DNA from: Chitinophagales bacterium
GTDB lineage: Bacteria > Bacteroidota > Bacteroidia > Chitinophagales > BACL12
DNA length: 64,000 bases
Direction of reading: 5' to 3'
Assembly (NCBI GenBank): GCA_020636645.1
Contig: JACJXO010000009.1
Coordinates: 23,793-87,792 of the forward strand
Shown: positions 53,964 to 62,690 of the stretch, one piece after another
How positions within the stretch are numbered: the first letter of the stretch is position 1
Layout of the letters: each line of letters opens with the position of its first letter
The notes under the pieces: model-generated
Databases searched by the model: none
Told to the model about the DNA's origin: nothing
The model's input: only the letters and a program-made list of their open reading frames with translations
Translations under genes and position numbers: made by a program

Positions 53964-55277
53964 ATGAAGAGAACGCTTTCTGTGGTCCTGACCATCCTCA
54001 TCTCTGCGATTAGTGCGGGAGCTCAAAATAAGGAACAGTATGTAGTAACTGATGATGTTTCCCGGTTCTGGGAAGCATACGATCTCATCACCGCTACAGA
54101 TGATACGGTTCTGCAACTACACTATCTGGATAGTCTCTATCTCAGGCCTGGAACGGAAGGTCTGACAGGTATCCGGCAGGCCAGGAATTATACACCACAG
54201 GATTATCTCGCTGCTATCCGTCTGTACCCGGCATATTGGAGCTCGCTCCGGCCAAAGACCCTTGCCGCAGCGAATATTGGCAAAGAGCTGGAAGAAGGTA
54301 TTGATCAATTGAAGGAACTCTATCCCGGGTTGCAGCCTGCTACCATTTACTTTACCATAGGAGCCTTCAGAACACCCGGCACCACCATCGGAAGTAATGT
54401 GCTCATTGGCGCTGAGCTGGCTATGGCCGACAGTTCCTGCAATGCCACCGAGTTTCCGGAAGAAATGGACTATCTGCGAACCTACTTCCAGACAAATCCC
54501 AACCGGCATCTCGTGTTTTTGAACGTGCATGAATATGTGCATACGCAACAACAACCAAGGGTGCACAATATATTATCATTGACATTATATGAAGGGGTGG
54601 CTGAGTTTGTGGCGGCCCTCGCTTTGCGCACCTCTTCACCCAATCCGCAGATCAGTTTCGGCAAGGCAAATGCCGGGCGCATCAGAGAGGTATTTGAAAC
54701 CGAGATGTTTTATCCCAATAACAGATACAAATGGCTGGATGGGAATGACCCCAATGAGTTCGGTATGCGTGACCTGGGGTACTATGTGGGTTACCAGATC
54801 TGTGAAAACTATTATGAACAGGCGGAAGATAAGATGCAGGCTATAAAAACCATGATCGGGATGGACTATACCAATGAGGAAGCAGTGGAAGACTTTGTAA
54901 GGAGATCCAACTATTTCTCGGCACCTCTGGATGAGTTGTATCAGAACTTTGAATCGCGGCGACCAACGGTCATTGGAATCGAGCAGTTTGAAAACAACAG
55001 TGAACAGGTGGATCCTGATATCAGCGAGATCACTATTGTTTTCTCAGAACCTTTAAATGGATTCAATACCGGAGTTGATCTGGGTGATGGCGGACAATCA
55101 ACCTTCCCGAAAGGTACACTGAATGGCAGGCACTGGTCTGACGACAACCGCTCCTGGACCATCCCGGTTGAGCTGGAACCCAACACTTTCTATCAGATCT
55201 TTATCACCAATAATTTTCGTACGGCCGAAAGCATTCCACTAAAGCCTTATCTGATACAATTTACCACCGGAGAGTGA
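53964..55277 (+). CDS. Exported zinc metallopeptidase-like protein with C-terminal Ig-like domain
   Basis: 437 residues: signal peptide (1-20, AGAQ), a helical domain, then the zinc motif HEYVH (about residue 187-191, in FLNVHEYVHTQQ) with a downstream Glu in LYEGVAEFVAAL that fits a gluzincin-type third ligand. This is like the DUF2268 group of predicted Zn peptidases. Residues about 340-437 form a Big_5-type Ig domain (DPDISEITIVFSEPLNG). The catalytic residues look intact. Substrate unknown. Its stop runs directly into a hexamer repeat array. Confidence 0.75.
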   Translation: MKRTLSVVLTILISAISAGAQNKEQYVVTDDVSRFWEAYDLITATDDTVLQLHYLDSLYLRPGTEGLTGIRQARNYTPQDYLAAIRLYPAYWSSLRPKTLAAANIGKELEEGIDQLKELYPGLQPATIYFTIGAFRTPGTTIGSNVLIGAELAMADSSCNATEFPEEMDYLRTYFQTNPNRHLVFLNVHEYVHTQQQPRVHNILSLTLYEGVAEFVAALALRTSSPNPQISFGKANAGRIREVFETEMFYPNNRYKWLDGNDPNEFGMRDLGYYVGYQICENYYEQAEDKMQAIKTMIGMDYTNEEAVEDFVRRSNYFSAPLDELYQNFESRRPTVIGIEQFENNSEQVDPDISEITIVFSEPLNGFNTGVDLGDGGQSTFPKGTLNGRHWSDDNRSWTIPVELEPNTFYQIFITNNFRTAESIPLKPYLIQFTTGE

Positions 55278-55386
55278 GAGAGAGGGAGTGAGAGAGTGGG
55301 AGTGGGAGTGGGAGTGAGAGTGGGAGTGGGAGTGGGAGTGGGAGTGGGAGAGAGAGTGGGAGAGAGAGTGGGAGTGAGAGAGTGAG
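55271..55386. repeat. Hexamer tandem repeats (GGGAGT with GAGAGT variants)
   Basis: About nineteen units of 6 bp, mostly GGGAGT and GAGAGT, begin within the stop region of the metallopeptidase gene. A minus-strand frame through it codes for a Leu-Ser-Leu-Pro series that is plainly an artefact of the repeat. Confidence 0.85.
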
Positions 55387-55409
55387 GCTTGCCTTCCTGA
55401 TGACTGCTT

Positions 55410-56290
55410 TCAAGTCAGACCCCGGCATTGTTCGTTCCTCACAAGCTGGGGTGACAATTCCTTTTATAATGTTTCTAATACTGAAAAAAGTTTCGTCAAT
55501 AACCAGAAAACCTTTCCAAAGGAATACGTCATTCCTGAAGCCGACGAAGGAGGCAATCAGGAATCTCTTACCTCGGTTACCGTTCACTCTAATAAACCGT
55601 TGGTCAATGGATCAGTAAGAGATCCCTGCTTTCGCAGGGATGACCCCTCCTCCGGAGAAAGTTTCGTCAATAACCAGAAAACCTTTCCAAAGGAATACGT
55701 CATTACTGAAGCCGACGAAGGAGGTTATCAGGAATCTCCTACCTCGGTTACCGTTCACTCTAATAAACCGTTGGTCAATGGATCAGTAAGAGATCCCCTG
55801 TCTGCCGGACAGGCAAGCTGCTTTCGCAGGGATGACCCCTCCTCCGGAGAAAGTTTCGTCAATAAACTGCAAACCTTTCCAAAGGAATACGTCATTCCTG
55901 AAGCCGACGAAGGAGGCAATCAGGAATCTCTTACCTCGGTTACCGTTCACTCTAATAAACCGTTGGTCAATGGATCAGTAAGAGATCCCTGCTTTCGCAG
56001 GGATGACCCCTCCTCCGGAGAAAGTTTCGTCAATAACCAGAAAACCTTTCCAAAGGAATACGTCATTACTGAAGCCGACGAAGGAGGTTATCAGGAATCT
56101 CTTACCTCGGTTACCGTTCACTCTAATAAACCGTTGGTCAATGGATCAGTAAGAGATCCCTGCTTTCGCAGGGATGACCCCTCCTCCGGAGAAAGTTTCG
56201 TCAATAACCAGAAAACCTCTCCAAAGGAATACGTCATTACTGAAGCCGACGAAGTGAGCTCCTGCGTCGCCCATATCAGGAATCTCCTAC
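55410..56290. repeat. Composite array of REP-like hairpin modules with 171-bp tandem period
   Basis: Starts with module C (CCCCGGC/GCTGGGG, 55415-55456) and then alternates module A (ATTCCTGA or ATTACTGA ... TCAGGAAT) and module B (ATCCCTGC-TTTC-GCAGGGAT). Units begin at 55602, 55773, 55965 and 56136. The period is 171 bp, except 192 bp for the second unit, which carries a 21-bp insert around CTGTCTGCCGGACAG. The last unit is truncated, with a different loop (55-bp variant ending CCCATATCAGGAATC). Because both periods are multiples of three, one frame stays open over 269 codons; there is no promoter, signal or family match, so it is not called as a gene. Confidence 0.85.
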
Positions 56291-56626
56291 CTCAGTTACC
56301 ACTCATTTCATTCAAAGCACTATGCACCCACCTTCCCGACAGAGTTGCCGTCACCAGTCCATACTTCATGACCAGGATAAACCTTCCAGAGGAACTCCGG
56401 CACAATTAAGCGCAGCGATGCCACCATCCCGCAGCGGTCGCAGCGCATACAGACAAACAATTTTTCAATTCGCCAGCTGTTGATCACCATAGCTCCTGAT
56501 AACTATCCGGAGGGAGTGACCAACCAATTCTCCAATTCGCTGGTGAGCCTGTAGCTATCGCGGCGAATGCTCCCGTTTGTTTATTTTAGACCATCCGGAG
56601 GCCCGGTAAACAAAAGGCAGACAGAT
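56291..56626. other. Noncoding stretch with degenerate repeat fragments
   Basis: No gene is visible. It holds a degraded copy of the block found at 60315 and 62160 (TTCCAGAGGAACTCCGGC, then CGCAGCGATGCCACCATC), a CTCCTGATAACTATCCGGA element that also occurs in variants near 60424 (reverse) and 63788, and AATTCGCCAGCTG-type spacer sequence. The promoter of the serine hydrolase gene is probably near 56580 (TTATTTTAG, one mismatch to the -7 consensus). Confidence 0.5.
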
Positions 56627-57745
56627 ATGAACAGAATACAGCAGATGAGCTGGATGATATTGCTGCTTGCAGCAGGATGTACTTTCTCCGGAAAGGTGGT
56701 GAGGTTGCCAGTAACAGATGGCTTGGAGCATACAGCTCTTTCTGCAGAGCAAACCGGTATGATCACTTCCACATTAGCACAATTTCCTGATCATTCACAG
56801 ATCGCAGTTGCTGTGCTTACCGGTAATGAGACTTTGTATTTTGGTGCGATCCGTCAGCACGACACCATTCGTCCATGCAACAATGCAAATAGTGTATTTG
56901 AGATCGGCAGCATCACAAAGGTGTTTACTACCCAGTTACTGATGGATGCCGTCAGATCCGGCAAAATCAAAAGTCTGGATGAGCCTGTTGCTTCTTACCT
57001 GAATTATAGTATCAAAGGGCAACCTGACATCACCTTCAGGCAACTGGCCAGCCACACCTCCGGGCTTCCCGGAAATCTTAGTGCCAGTATTTTTACAACA
57101 GATGCTGCAAACCCGTATAAGAAATGGGATGAGGAAAAACTACGTGACTTTCTTCAGCATGATGTTGCCATGCATGACGCACCGGGCCAAAATTATCTGT
57201 ATTCCAATGTGGGTATGGCCTTGCTGGCAACTATTCTGTGCAGTGTGTCAGAAAGAGATTATGAGTTCCTGCTGCAGCAAAATATCTGCGATCCCCTGCA
57301 TATGGATCATACCACTACAAACCGGGATCAGATCAGCAGTGATCTTGTGCAGGGCTATAACTGGAAGGGAAAACCAACAGAGAACTGGGATATGGATGCC
57401 ATGGCAGGTGCTGGTGCAATACTTTCAACCGTCAGCGATCTTGCAATCTATGCAGGTTGGAGCATGACTGCCCTTCATCAGTCACTAATTGACATGACAT
57501 TGCCAACTGTACAGATCAACGATGACCTGCAGGTAGCACTGGGTTGGCACGTGGTGTCCAATAAAACACCGGAACCATTCCTCTGGCACAATGGAGGTAC
57601 AGGAGGCTATAAATCATCCATGGCCATTGATCTGAATAACGGCAGGAGTGTGGTCATACTGACCAATATAGGCGCTACTGACAATCCGCGGAAAGGACTT
57701 ATTGATCAGCTTTGTTTTGATCTGGTGAATTCTTTTGAAGGATAG
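56627..57745 (+). CDS. Class C beta-lactamase-fold serine hydrolase, lipoprotein
   Basis: 372 residues from the ATG at 56627, chosen for the lipoprotein signal MNRIQQMSWMILLLAAGC (Cys18 lipidated); the frame to 56567 lacks it. Catalytic motifs of the serine beta-lactamase/DD-peptidase fold: S95-I-T-K98 in FEIGSITKVF, Y192-S-N194, and HNGGTGG near 330 replacing KTG. ASHTSGLPG is the usual loop. Such proteins are often esterases or D-aminopeptidases; beta-lactamase activity is not implied. Followed 29 bp later by the S41-like gene, probably in one transcript. Confidence 0.85.
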   Translation: MNRIQQMSWMILLLAAGCTFSGKVVRLPVTDGLEHTALSAEQTGMITSTLAQFPDHSQIAVAVLTGNETLYFGAIRQHDTIRPCNNANSVFEIGSITKVFTTQLLMDAVRSGKIKSLDEPVASYLNYSIKGQPDITFRQLASHTSGLPGNLSASIFTTDAANPYKKWDEEKLRDFLQHDVAMHDAPGQNYLYSNVGMALLATILCSVSERDYEFLLQQNICDPLHMDHTTTNRDQISSDLVQGYNWKGKPTENWDMDAMAGAGAILSTVSDLAIYAGWSMTALHQSLIDMTLPTVQINDDLQVALGWHVVSNKTPEPFLWHNGGTGGYKSSMAIDLNNGRSVVILTNIGATDNPRKGLIDQLCFDLVNSFEG

Positions 57746-57774
57746 GATTTTCTGAAAGGAATTTGATAAACAGA

Positions 57775-59289
57775 ATGCGTCTGACTAATACTATAAATAC
57801 AACTCCACACCTGGCAATCGGTTTTCTGAGATCAGCAGCTTTATGGTTGATGTTGTTTCCTGTAAGCCTGTTGCAGGCACAGAAAATTGCACAGCATGAT
57901 GCCCTGACCGTTGAAGAACTGCAGGCCGACCTGGATGTCTTTCTGGATGTTTATGACCACCACCCTGGTCTGCACCTGTATCATACCCTGGAGGAAACAG
58001 ATTCTGTGAAAGCTGCCTTGCAGCACCTCATTCAGAATGGGACATCAACCGAAGTATTCTATACCGAATTGCTGCGGGCACTGACCTTTCTGGGCGACGG
58101 GCACACAGGCATCTCACCCGGTGCTGTGTACGGTGAAACGTTCCCCGGTAACCGGATCATCCCCTTCGGGTTTCGTATTCTGCGTGATACGGTGTACATC
58201 TCTGCCCTGAAAACAGGAAGCTATTCCGAATGCCTCTTCTCACGCCTGCTATCGGTCAATGGAGTTGATGCCGATTCACTCCTTCGCCATATGTATGCGC
58301 TCACCTGTGCCGATAACCAAAATCATATATTTAAACAGGCATTCACAGAGCGCACGTTCGGCAGGAATCTCAGTTACTTCTTTGGAGCAACTGCATGCTA
58401 TGAAATGGTCTGTTTATCGCCCGCCGGCGATACCATTATCACCCAGGTAAACAGCGTCAGTAAGCAAGACCTGCCAGTGTCTCCTTCCGTCCCACCGCTG
58501 CATAGTGTGATAGATTCCGAACACGACCTGGCCATTCTGACCATCAACACCTTTCAGTATCCCTTGCTGGTGGATGCCGGAACAGACTTTCATTCCTTCC
58601 TGGATAAGTTCTTTAAAAAGGTGCGCAGAAAGAAGATCGGACATGTGGTGATCGACCTGAGGGAAAATTATGGCGGAAGCAGTGTGCTTGCCCTGAGCGT
58701 GTTTGCATATCTCTCTCCCGAAGATTTCAGGTATATGGACCACAGTTTCACCTCGCTGGATGGCTCAGAAAGCTTCGCCCGGTTTACTCCATATCCAGAC
58801 GGGCATTATCCTTTTTTCAATACCCATGACACTACCGCTGCGGGAAACCGGTTGCTGGTTTCCAACGGCGAAGATTCCAAAGAGATCTTTTCTGCCAATA
58901 CCATCCCGTTCGGGCCGAAGAAAAAGCTCCGGGATATCACTGCCAATAAATATGATAGAAAGTTGTATGTGCTTACCAGTGGTATGACATTTTCGTCTGC
59001 ATCAGTGCTGACAGCCAAATGCGCCGAAAGGCCAAACACTACCCTCATAGGCGAACCCACCGGCAGTGCAGCAGGAGTCTTTTGCGGAGGAGGATTTCTC
59101 TACGTCTCCCTGCCGCATTCCGGATTCCGGGTGGAGCTGCCTTATATGGAACGGCATGTGGCCCTTACGGATCCCGATACTGATCCGCACCTGCCGGTCA
59201 TGCCGGATCATTGGATAGACATCCATCAGGCTGATCTCATGGAAGGCCGTGACCCTGTACTGGAAAAGGTCTATGAACTGATACATTGA
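57775..59289 (+). CDS. S41-family peptidase-like protein, exported
   Basis: 504 residues from the ATG at 57775; a TTG at 57763 is open but unlikely. Signal peptide ends near LLQAQ (36). The S41 (C-terminal processing peptidase) core is visible: TFLGDGHTGI near 105, VVIDLRENYGGSS near 290 with the substrate-binding DLRxNxGG, LTSGMTFSSASVL near 405 that would hold the nucleophile Ser, and IGEPTGSAAG near 430. A PDZ domain is not evident; the region between resembles the TSP-family N-terminal domain. It acts in the periplasm or on the surface. Confidence 0.8.
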   Translation: MRLTNTINTTPHLAIGFLRSAALWLMLFPVSLLQAQKIAQHDALTVEELQADLDVFLDVYDHHPGLHLYHTLEETDSVKAALQHLIQNGTSTEVFYTELLRALTFLGDGHTGISPGAVYGETFPGNRIIPFGFRILRDTVYISALKTGSYSECLFSRLLSVNGVDADSLLRHMYALTCADNQNHIFKQAFTERTFGRNLSYFFGATACYEMVCLSPAGDTIITQVNSVSKQDLPVSPSVPPLHSVIDSEHDLAILTINTFQYPLLVDAGTDFHSFLDKFFKKVRRKKIGHVVIDLRENYGGSSVLALSVFAYLSPEDFRYMDHSFTSLDGSESFARFTPYPDGHYPFFNTHDTTAAGNRLLVSNGEDSKEIFSANTIPFGPKKKLRDITANKYDRKLYVLTSGMTFSSASVLTAKCAERPNTTLIGEPTGSAAGVFCGGGFLYVSLPHSGFRVELPYMERHVALTDPDTDPHLPVMPDHWIDIHQADLMEGRDPVLEKVYELIH

Positions 59290-59415
59290 GCAGGGTTTTT
59301 CTGTAGTAGCCTTGACAAAGTGTTACATGTTAACCTCTGCGACGCCACGATCACAAAGCGTACGTAGCGAATTCCAACAAACAATATGTCAATTCGCCAA
59401 CTCGCCAACTGCCTA
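59290..59415. other. Noncoding spacer with degenerate repeat fragments
   Basis: Contains GCGACGCCACGATCAC (related to the block at 60360 and 62207) and the CAATTCGCCAACTCGCCAACTGCC motif with a period of about 8. No gene. Confidence 0.5.
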
Positions 59416-60080
59416 CTAATTCCCTTTCCAAAGGAATACGTCATTCCTGAAGCCGACGAAGGAGGCAATCAGGAATCTCTTTTCTCAGTTACCGTTAACT
59501 CCTCCAAAGCGAATTGTCATCCCAGTTTTTGCGGATGAAAGTAACCAAATACCAGGATCTGTAATCATAGAAAGCGAAAAACGAAAACTTTCAAGTCAGA
59601 CCCCGGCATTGCTCGTTCCTCACAAGCGGGGTGACAATCCCTTTTATAGTGTTCTAATACTGAAAAAAAATTTCGTCAATAACCAGAAAACCTTTCCAAA
59701 GGAATACGTCATTCCTGAAGCCGACGAAGGAGGCAATCAGGAATCTCCTACCTCGGTTACCGTTCACTCTAATAAACCGTTGGTCAATGGATCAGTAAGA
59801 GATCCCTGCTTTCGCAGGGATGACCCCTCCTCCGGAGAAAGTTTCGTCAATAACCAGAAAACCTTTCCAAAGGAATACGTCATTCCTGAAGCCGACGAAG
59901 GAGGCTATCAGGAATCTCTTTTCTCAGTTACCGTTAACTCCTCCAAAGCGAATTGTCATCCCAGTTTTTGCGGATGAAAGTAACCAAATACCGGGATCTG
60001 TAATCATAGAAAGCGAAAAACGAAAACTTTCAAGTCAGACCCCGGCATTGCTCGTTCCTCACAAGCCGGGGTGACAATCT
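59416..60080. repeat. Composite array of REP-like hairpin modules A, B, C and D
   Basis: Order: A (59422-59478), D (GTCATCCC ... the far stem GGATC, 59516-59560), C (59597-59638, one base lost in the stem), A (59690-59746), B (about 59801-59825), A (59860-59916), D (59956-60002), C (60036-60077). The two A-D-C runs are nearly identical over about 200 bp. Stems are conserved while the loops AGCCGACGAAGGAGGCAA (A) and ATTGCTCGTTCCTCACAA (C) carry only a few changes. Frames open across it are by-products. Confidence 0.82.
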
Positions 60081-60264
60081 CCATATATTAAATGCACCCC
60101 TTTTATAACACCATGTAGTATTGTCAGTGACATGGCCGGGACGCAAATAAACCAACAAACAATTTGTCAATTCGCCAACTGCCAACTAATACTCCCATTC
60201 CCTAATTAGCTAATTCTCTCATTTTCACATTCCCACATTTCCCCATTCCCTCATTCCATCATAT
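60081..60264. repeat. Noncoding stretch ending in octamer (CATTTCCC-like) repeats
   Basis: 60081-60170 holds no recognisable element. From about 60172 there is GCCAACT repeated, CCCTAATTAGCTAATT, then a run of CATTTTCA, CATTCCCA, CATTTCCC and CATTCCCT units 8 bp apart up to 60264. No gene. Confidence 0.6.
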
Positions 60265-60497
60265 CCACATTTGATCCCGTCCCGCAGGAGTTACCGCTTC
60301 CGGGGCGCTTTACATGACCATGAGAAACATTCCAGAGGAACTCCGGCGCTTCCAAAAACGCAGCGACGCCACGATCAAGCAACGGTCACATTGAAAATTT
60401 TCCCATGCCAACTGCCACTACATCTAGATAGTTATTAGGAGCCAACTGCCAACTGCTACTGCCAACTAATACTCCCATTCCCTAATTAGCTAATTCC
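60265..60497. repeat. Left copy of a ~230-bp direct repeat flanking the TPR gene
   Basis: From CCACATTTGATCCCGTCCCGC to the CCCTAATTAGCTAATT motif. The same sequence with about five differences and small indels is found at 62109-62341, 1844 bp downstream and in the same orientation, on the other side of the TPR gene. Inside are TTCCAGAGGAACTCC, CGCAGCGACGCCACGATC and TCTAGATAGTTATTAGGAG, each also seen in decayed form elsewhere in the window. Confidence 0.85.
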
Positions 60498-60606
60498 CAC
60501 ATTTCCCCATTCGCTCATTTCCCCATTTCCACATTTCCCCATTTCCCCATTTCCTCATTCCCACATTCCCTCATTTCCACATTCTCCCATTCCCTCATTC
60601 TCCCCT
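60498..60606. repeat. Octamer tandem repeats (CATTTCCC and variants)
   Basis: Thirteen or so 8-bp units, each starting CATT followed by TCCC, TCCA, CCCA, CCCT, TCCT, CTCC or CGCT, directly upstream of the TPR gene. Only the phase and the CATT core are constant. Confidence 0.85.
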
Positions 60607-60611
60607 CTGCT

Positions 60612-60619
60612 TATATTTG
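60612..60619 (+). promoter_or_regulatory. Bacteroidota -7 promoter element (TATATTTG)
   Basis: A perfect TAnnTTTG ends 3 bp before the ATG at 60623, so the transcript would begin within the start codon region and be leaderless, or translation starts further inside. The -33 site would fall within the octamer repeats, where no TTG is present. Confidence 0.4.
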
Positions 60620-60622
60620 CTA

Positions 60623-61906
60623 ATGCTCAGATACCTCCTTCCATTGTTCATTCTTCTGCCAGCAACATTATTCGCCCAGGCAGAGAACCGGTTGACCTCC
60701 GGGATCGTTGCCTACAATTCCGGTGATTATGAAGATGCACTCCACAACCTGAATGAAGCCCTGGCAAACGAGGCCCTGCTTCCCGGAGAGAAACAAGCCA
60801 AAGCCTGGTACTATAAAGGGATGACCCTGCAGGCCTTACTTCGCGAAGCAACCTTCAACAATGATGCACAGAAACTGGAAAAGTACCAGAACGCTGTGCT
60901 CGATTCTTATGAGGCATTTGTCAAGGCCATCGGAATACCGGAAGCCGGCGACGAAATACGCATGAAGACCCTCGGGTACTTCAGTGAATTGCAGCCGCTC
61001 CTGTTGCAGACCGGATTCTTATTCATGAACCAACAGCATGCACAGGCAGCTTTCCCCTATTTGAACGCAGCGTTCTCCATAGGTCAGAATGGTTGGGGAG
61101 GGAAGCATTATCTGGCAGCTAATCTTCGCGGACAGGCATATCTGATGCTGGGCGATTCAGCCGCGGCCTTGAACGATTTTCAGGAAGCCATCAACTGGTA
61201 TGCAGAGTTCACTCCTCCGGTGCCCGATTTTTTAGCAGGATATATCTATTACAGAAAAGCGGTCCTGGAAAGATTTTTTCTCCGAAATCCGGAACAGGCG
61301 CTGGCCACTGTTGAAGCCGCTTTCCCCTTTCTTGACCAGGAATGGCAGCGTAGCGATGTGTGGAGAGAGAGCTTGACTGCAGACCATGCTGCACAAAACA
61401 GAACCAATTATGAACAGGTGCGCAGGGATCTGCAGAGCCTGAAGCTCGACCTGCTATTGAACATACCCGCCATGTACAACAGGGCATTGGCTGAGTTCGA
61501 CCAGGCCGTTGCAGCCGATCCATCCAACTTTCGGCTGCTGCTGTCTTACGCCTCTTTGCTGGAGAGTACAGATACAGAAAAGGCCGTGACCATGTACAGG
61601 AGAGCGCTGGATGCCGATCCTTCACAGGTCACCGCCTGGTTCAATCTCGGGGCATTGTATGTCAACCAGGCATCCGGAATAAGTGTGCAGATGCAGACCG
61701 AAGCGGACGATGCCCGGTACAAGATCTTATCCGATCAGATGTTGGCATACCTGCAGGAGGCCCTGCCGCTGCTCACCAGGGCACACCAATTGCAGCCCAA
61801 TGACATCGCCATTCTGCAGGCACTTAAACAGATCACCATCAGCCTTGAGCTGCCCGATCTCTATCAGGAATACAAACAGAAACTGGATGCACTGGAAGGG
61901 CAGTGA
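60623..61906 (+). CDS. Exported TPR-repeat protein
   Basis: 427 residues starting at the ATG 60623; an in-frame TTG two codons earlier is part of the -7 box. Signal peptide MLRYLLPLFILLPATLFAQ. Several tetratricopeptide-like helix pairs are visible: GIVAYNSGDYEDALHNLNEAL (about 26-46), AYLMLGDSAAALNDFQEAI (about 175-193), NRALAEFDQAVAADPSNFRL (about 288-307) and AVTMYRRALDADPSQVTAWF (about 323-342). It should be a periplasmic scaffold or binding protein. The gene and its promoter lie between two ~230-bp direct repeats. Confidence 0.78.
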   Translation: MLRYLLPLFILLPATLFAQAENRLTSGIVAYNSGDYEDALHNLNEALANEALLPGEKQAKAWYYKGMTLQALLREATFNNDAQKLEKYQNAVLDSYEAFVKAIGIPEAGDEIRMKTLGYFSELQPLLLQTGFLFMNQQHAQAAFPYLNAAFSIGQNGWGGKHYLAANLRGQAYLMLGDSAAALNDFQEAINWYAEFTPPVPDFLAGYIYYRKAVLERFFLRNPEQALATVEAAFPFLDQEWQRSDVWRESLTADHAAQNRTNYEQVRRDLQSLKLDLLLNIPAMYNRALAEFDQAVAADPSNFRLLLSYASLLESTDTEKAVTMYRRALDADPSQVTAWFNLGALYVNQASGISVQMQTEADDARYKILSDQMLAYLQEALPLLTRAHQLQPNDIAILQALKQITISLELPDLYQEYKQKLDALEGQ

Positions 61907-62108
61907 TCAGCGATTTAACACCACGGCACTACCGGCATTCAGATTTTATCATATATAAACATTCATAGAGTCATCTGCGTTGAAGTGAGCAGTGAAAAGT
62001 GAATGGTGAGCGATCTTCCATTCATACTTCCCCTGATCTCTCATTCCCGCATTTCCCCATTTCCACATTCCCACATTCCCACATTTCCCCATTCCCACAT
62101 TCCCTCAT
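61907..62108. other. Noncoding stretch ending in octamer repeats
   Basis: No gene. The first 130 bp hold nothing I can name, apart from GAGCAGTGAAAAGTG, a remnant of the heptamer type. From about 62039 a run of CATTCCCA, CATTTCCC and CATTCCCT units of 8 bp leads into the direct repeat. Confidence 0.55.
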
Positions 62109-62341
62109 TTCCACATTTGATCCCGTCCCGCTGGAGTTACCGCTTCCGGGGCGCTTTACATGACCAGGAGAAACATTCCAGAGGAACTGAGGCGCTTCCA
62201 AAAACGCAGCGACGCCACGATCAAGCAACGGTCACATTGAAAATTTTCCCATGCCAACTGCCACTACATCTAGATAGTTATTAGGAGCCAACTGCCAACT
62301 GCTACTGCCAACTAATACTCCCATTCCCTAATTAGCTAATT
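62109..62341. repeat. Right copy of the ~230-bp direct repeat flanking the TPR gene
   Basis: Same orientation and nearly the same sequence as 60265-60497. Differences include CTGGAG for CAGGAG, ACCAGGAG for ACCATGAG and GAACTGAGGCG for GAACTCCGGCG. The preceding octamer repeats and the following CATTTCCC run are also shared in kind, so the duplicated unit may have been larger. Confidence 0.85.
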
Positions 62342-62399
62342 CTCTCATTTCCCCATTCCCTCATTCCCAAATTTCCCCATTCCCACATTCCCTCATTTC
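62342..62399. repeat. Octamer tandem repeats (CATTTCCC and variants)
   Basis: About seven 8-bp units beginning CATT, between the right direct repeat and the next hairpin array. Confidence 0.75.
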
Positions 62400-62690
62400 C
62401 CCTTTCCAAAGGAATGCGTCATTCCTGAAGCCGACGAAGGAGGCTCCCGTATAACAAATGCATGTTCGTTTCACTTCACGGCATTTGTAGCACGGGATGA
62501 AATCCTGCGTCGCTCATATCAGGAATCTCTTACCTCGGTTACCGTTCACTCCTCCAAAGCGAATTGTCATCCCAGTTTTGGCGGATGAAAGAAGCCAAAT
62601 ACCGGGATCTGTAATCATAGAAAGCGAAAAACGAAAACTTTCAAGTCAGACCCCGGCATTGCTCGTTCCTCACAATCCGGGGTGACAATC
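62400..62690. repeat. Hairpin modules A (interrupted), D and C
   Basis: Module A begins at 62400 and its left stem ATTCCTGA is at 62419. Its loop is interrupted after GAAGGAGGCT by about 80 bp that contain an own inverted repeat (ATGCATGTTCG and CCCGTATAACAAATGC with GCATTTGTAGCACGGG), before the right stem TCAGGAAT at 62519. D (62568-62612) and C (62647-62689) follow as in the 59.5-kb array. Confidence 0.8.

Noticed and set aside
55261..55587. 108-codon minus-strand frame with a long LPLSLPL series
   Set aside because: Translation of the GGGAGT hexamer array.
55600..56409. 269-codon frame on the plus strand with a repeated PSSGESFVNN-type peptide
   Set aside because: It follows the 171-bp hairpin array exactly, has no start context, signal or family match, and the conserved units are explained by DNA-level inverted repeats. 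Kept as a finding because the frame is never broken.
56627..57745. AmpC-type beta-lactamase
   Set aside because: SxxK and YxN fit the fold, but KTG is replaced by HNG and the protein is a lipoprotein of the general serine hydrolase class.
59609..59977. 122-codon frame on the plus strand
   Set aside because: Made of hairpin modules C, A, B and D; same repeat translation as the 55.6-kb array.
55410..60080. Possible CRISPR array
   Set aside because: The repeated units contain several hairpins, have no unique spacers of constant length and no cas genes nearby; 171-bp period is far outside the CRISPR range.
60265..62341. Composite transposon
   Set aside because: The flanking direct repeats encode no transposase, have no terminal inverted repeats and no visible target duplication.
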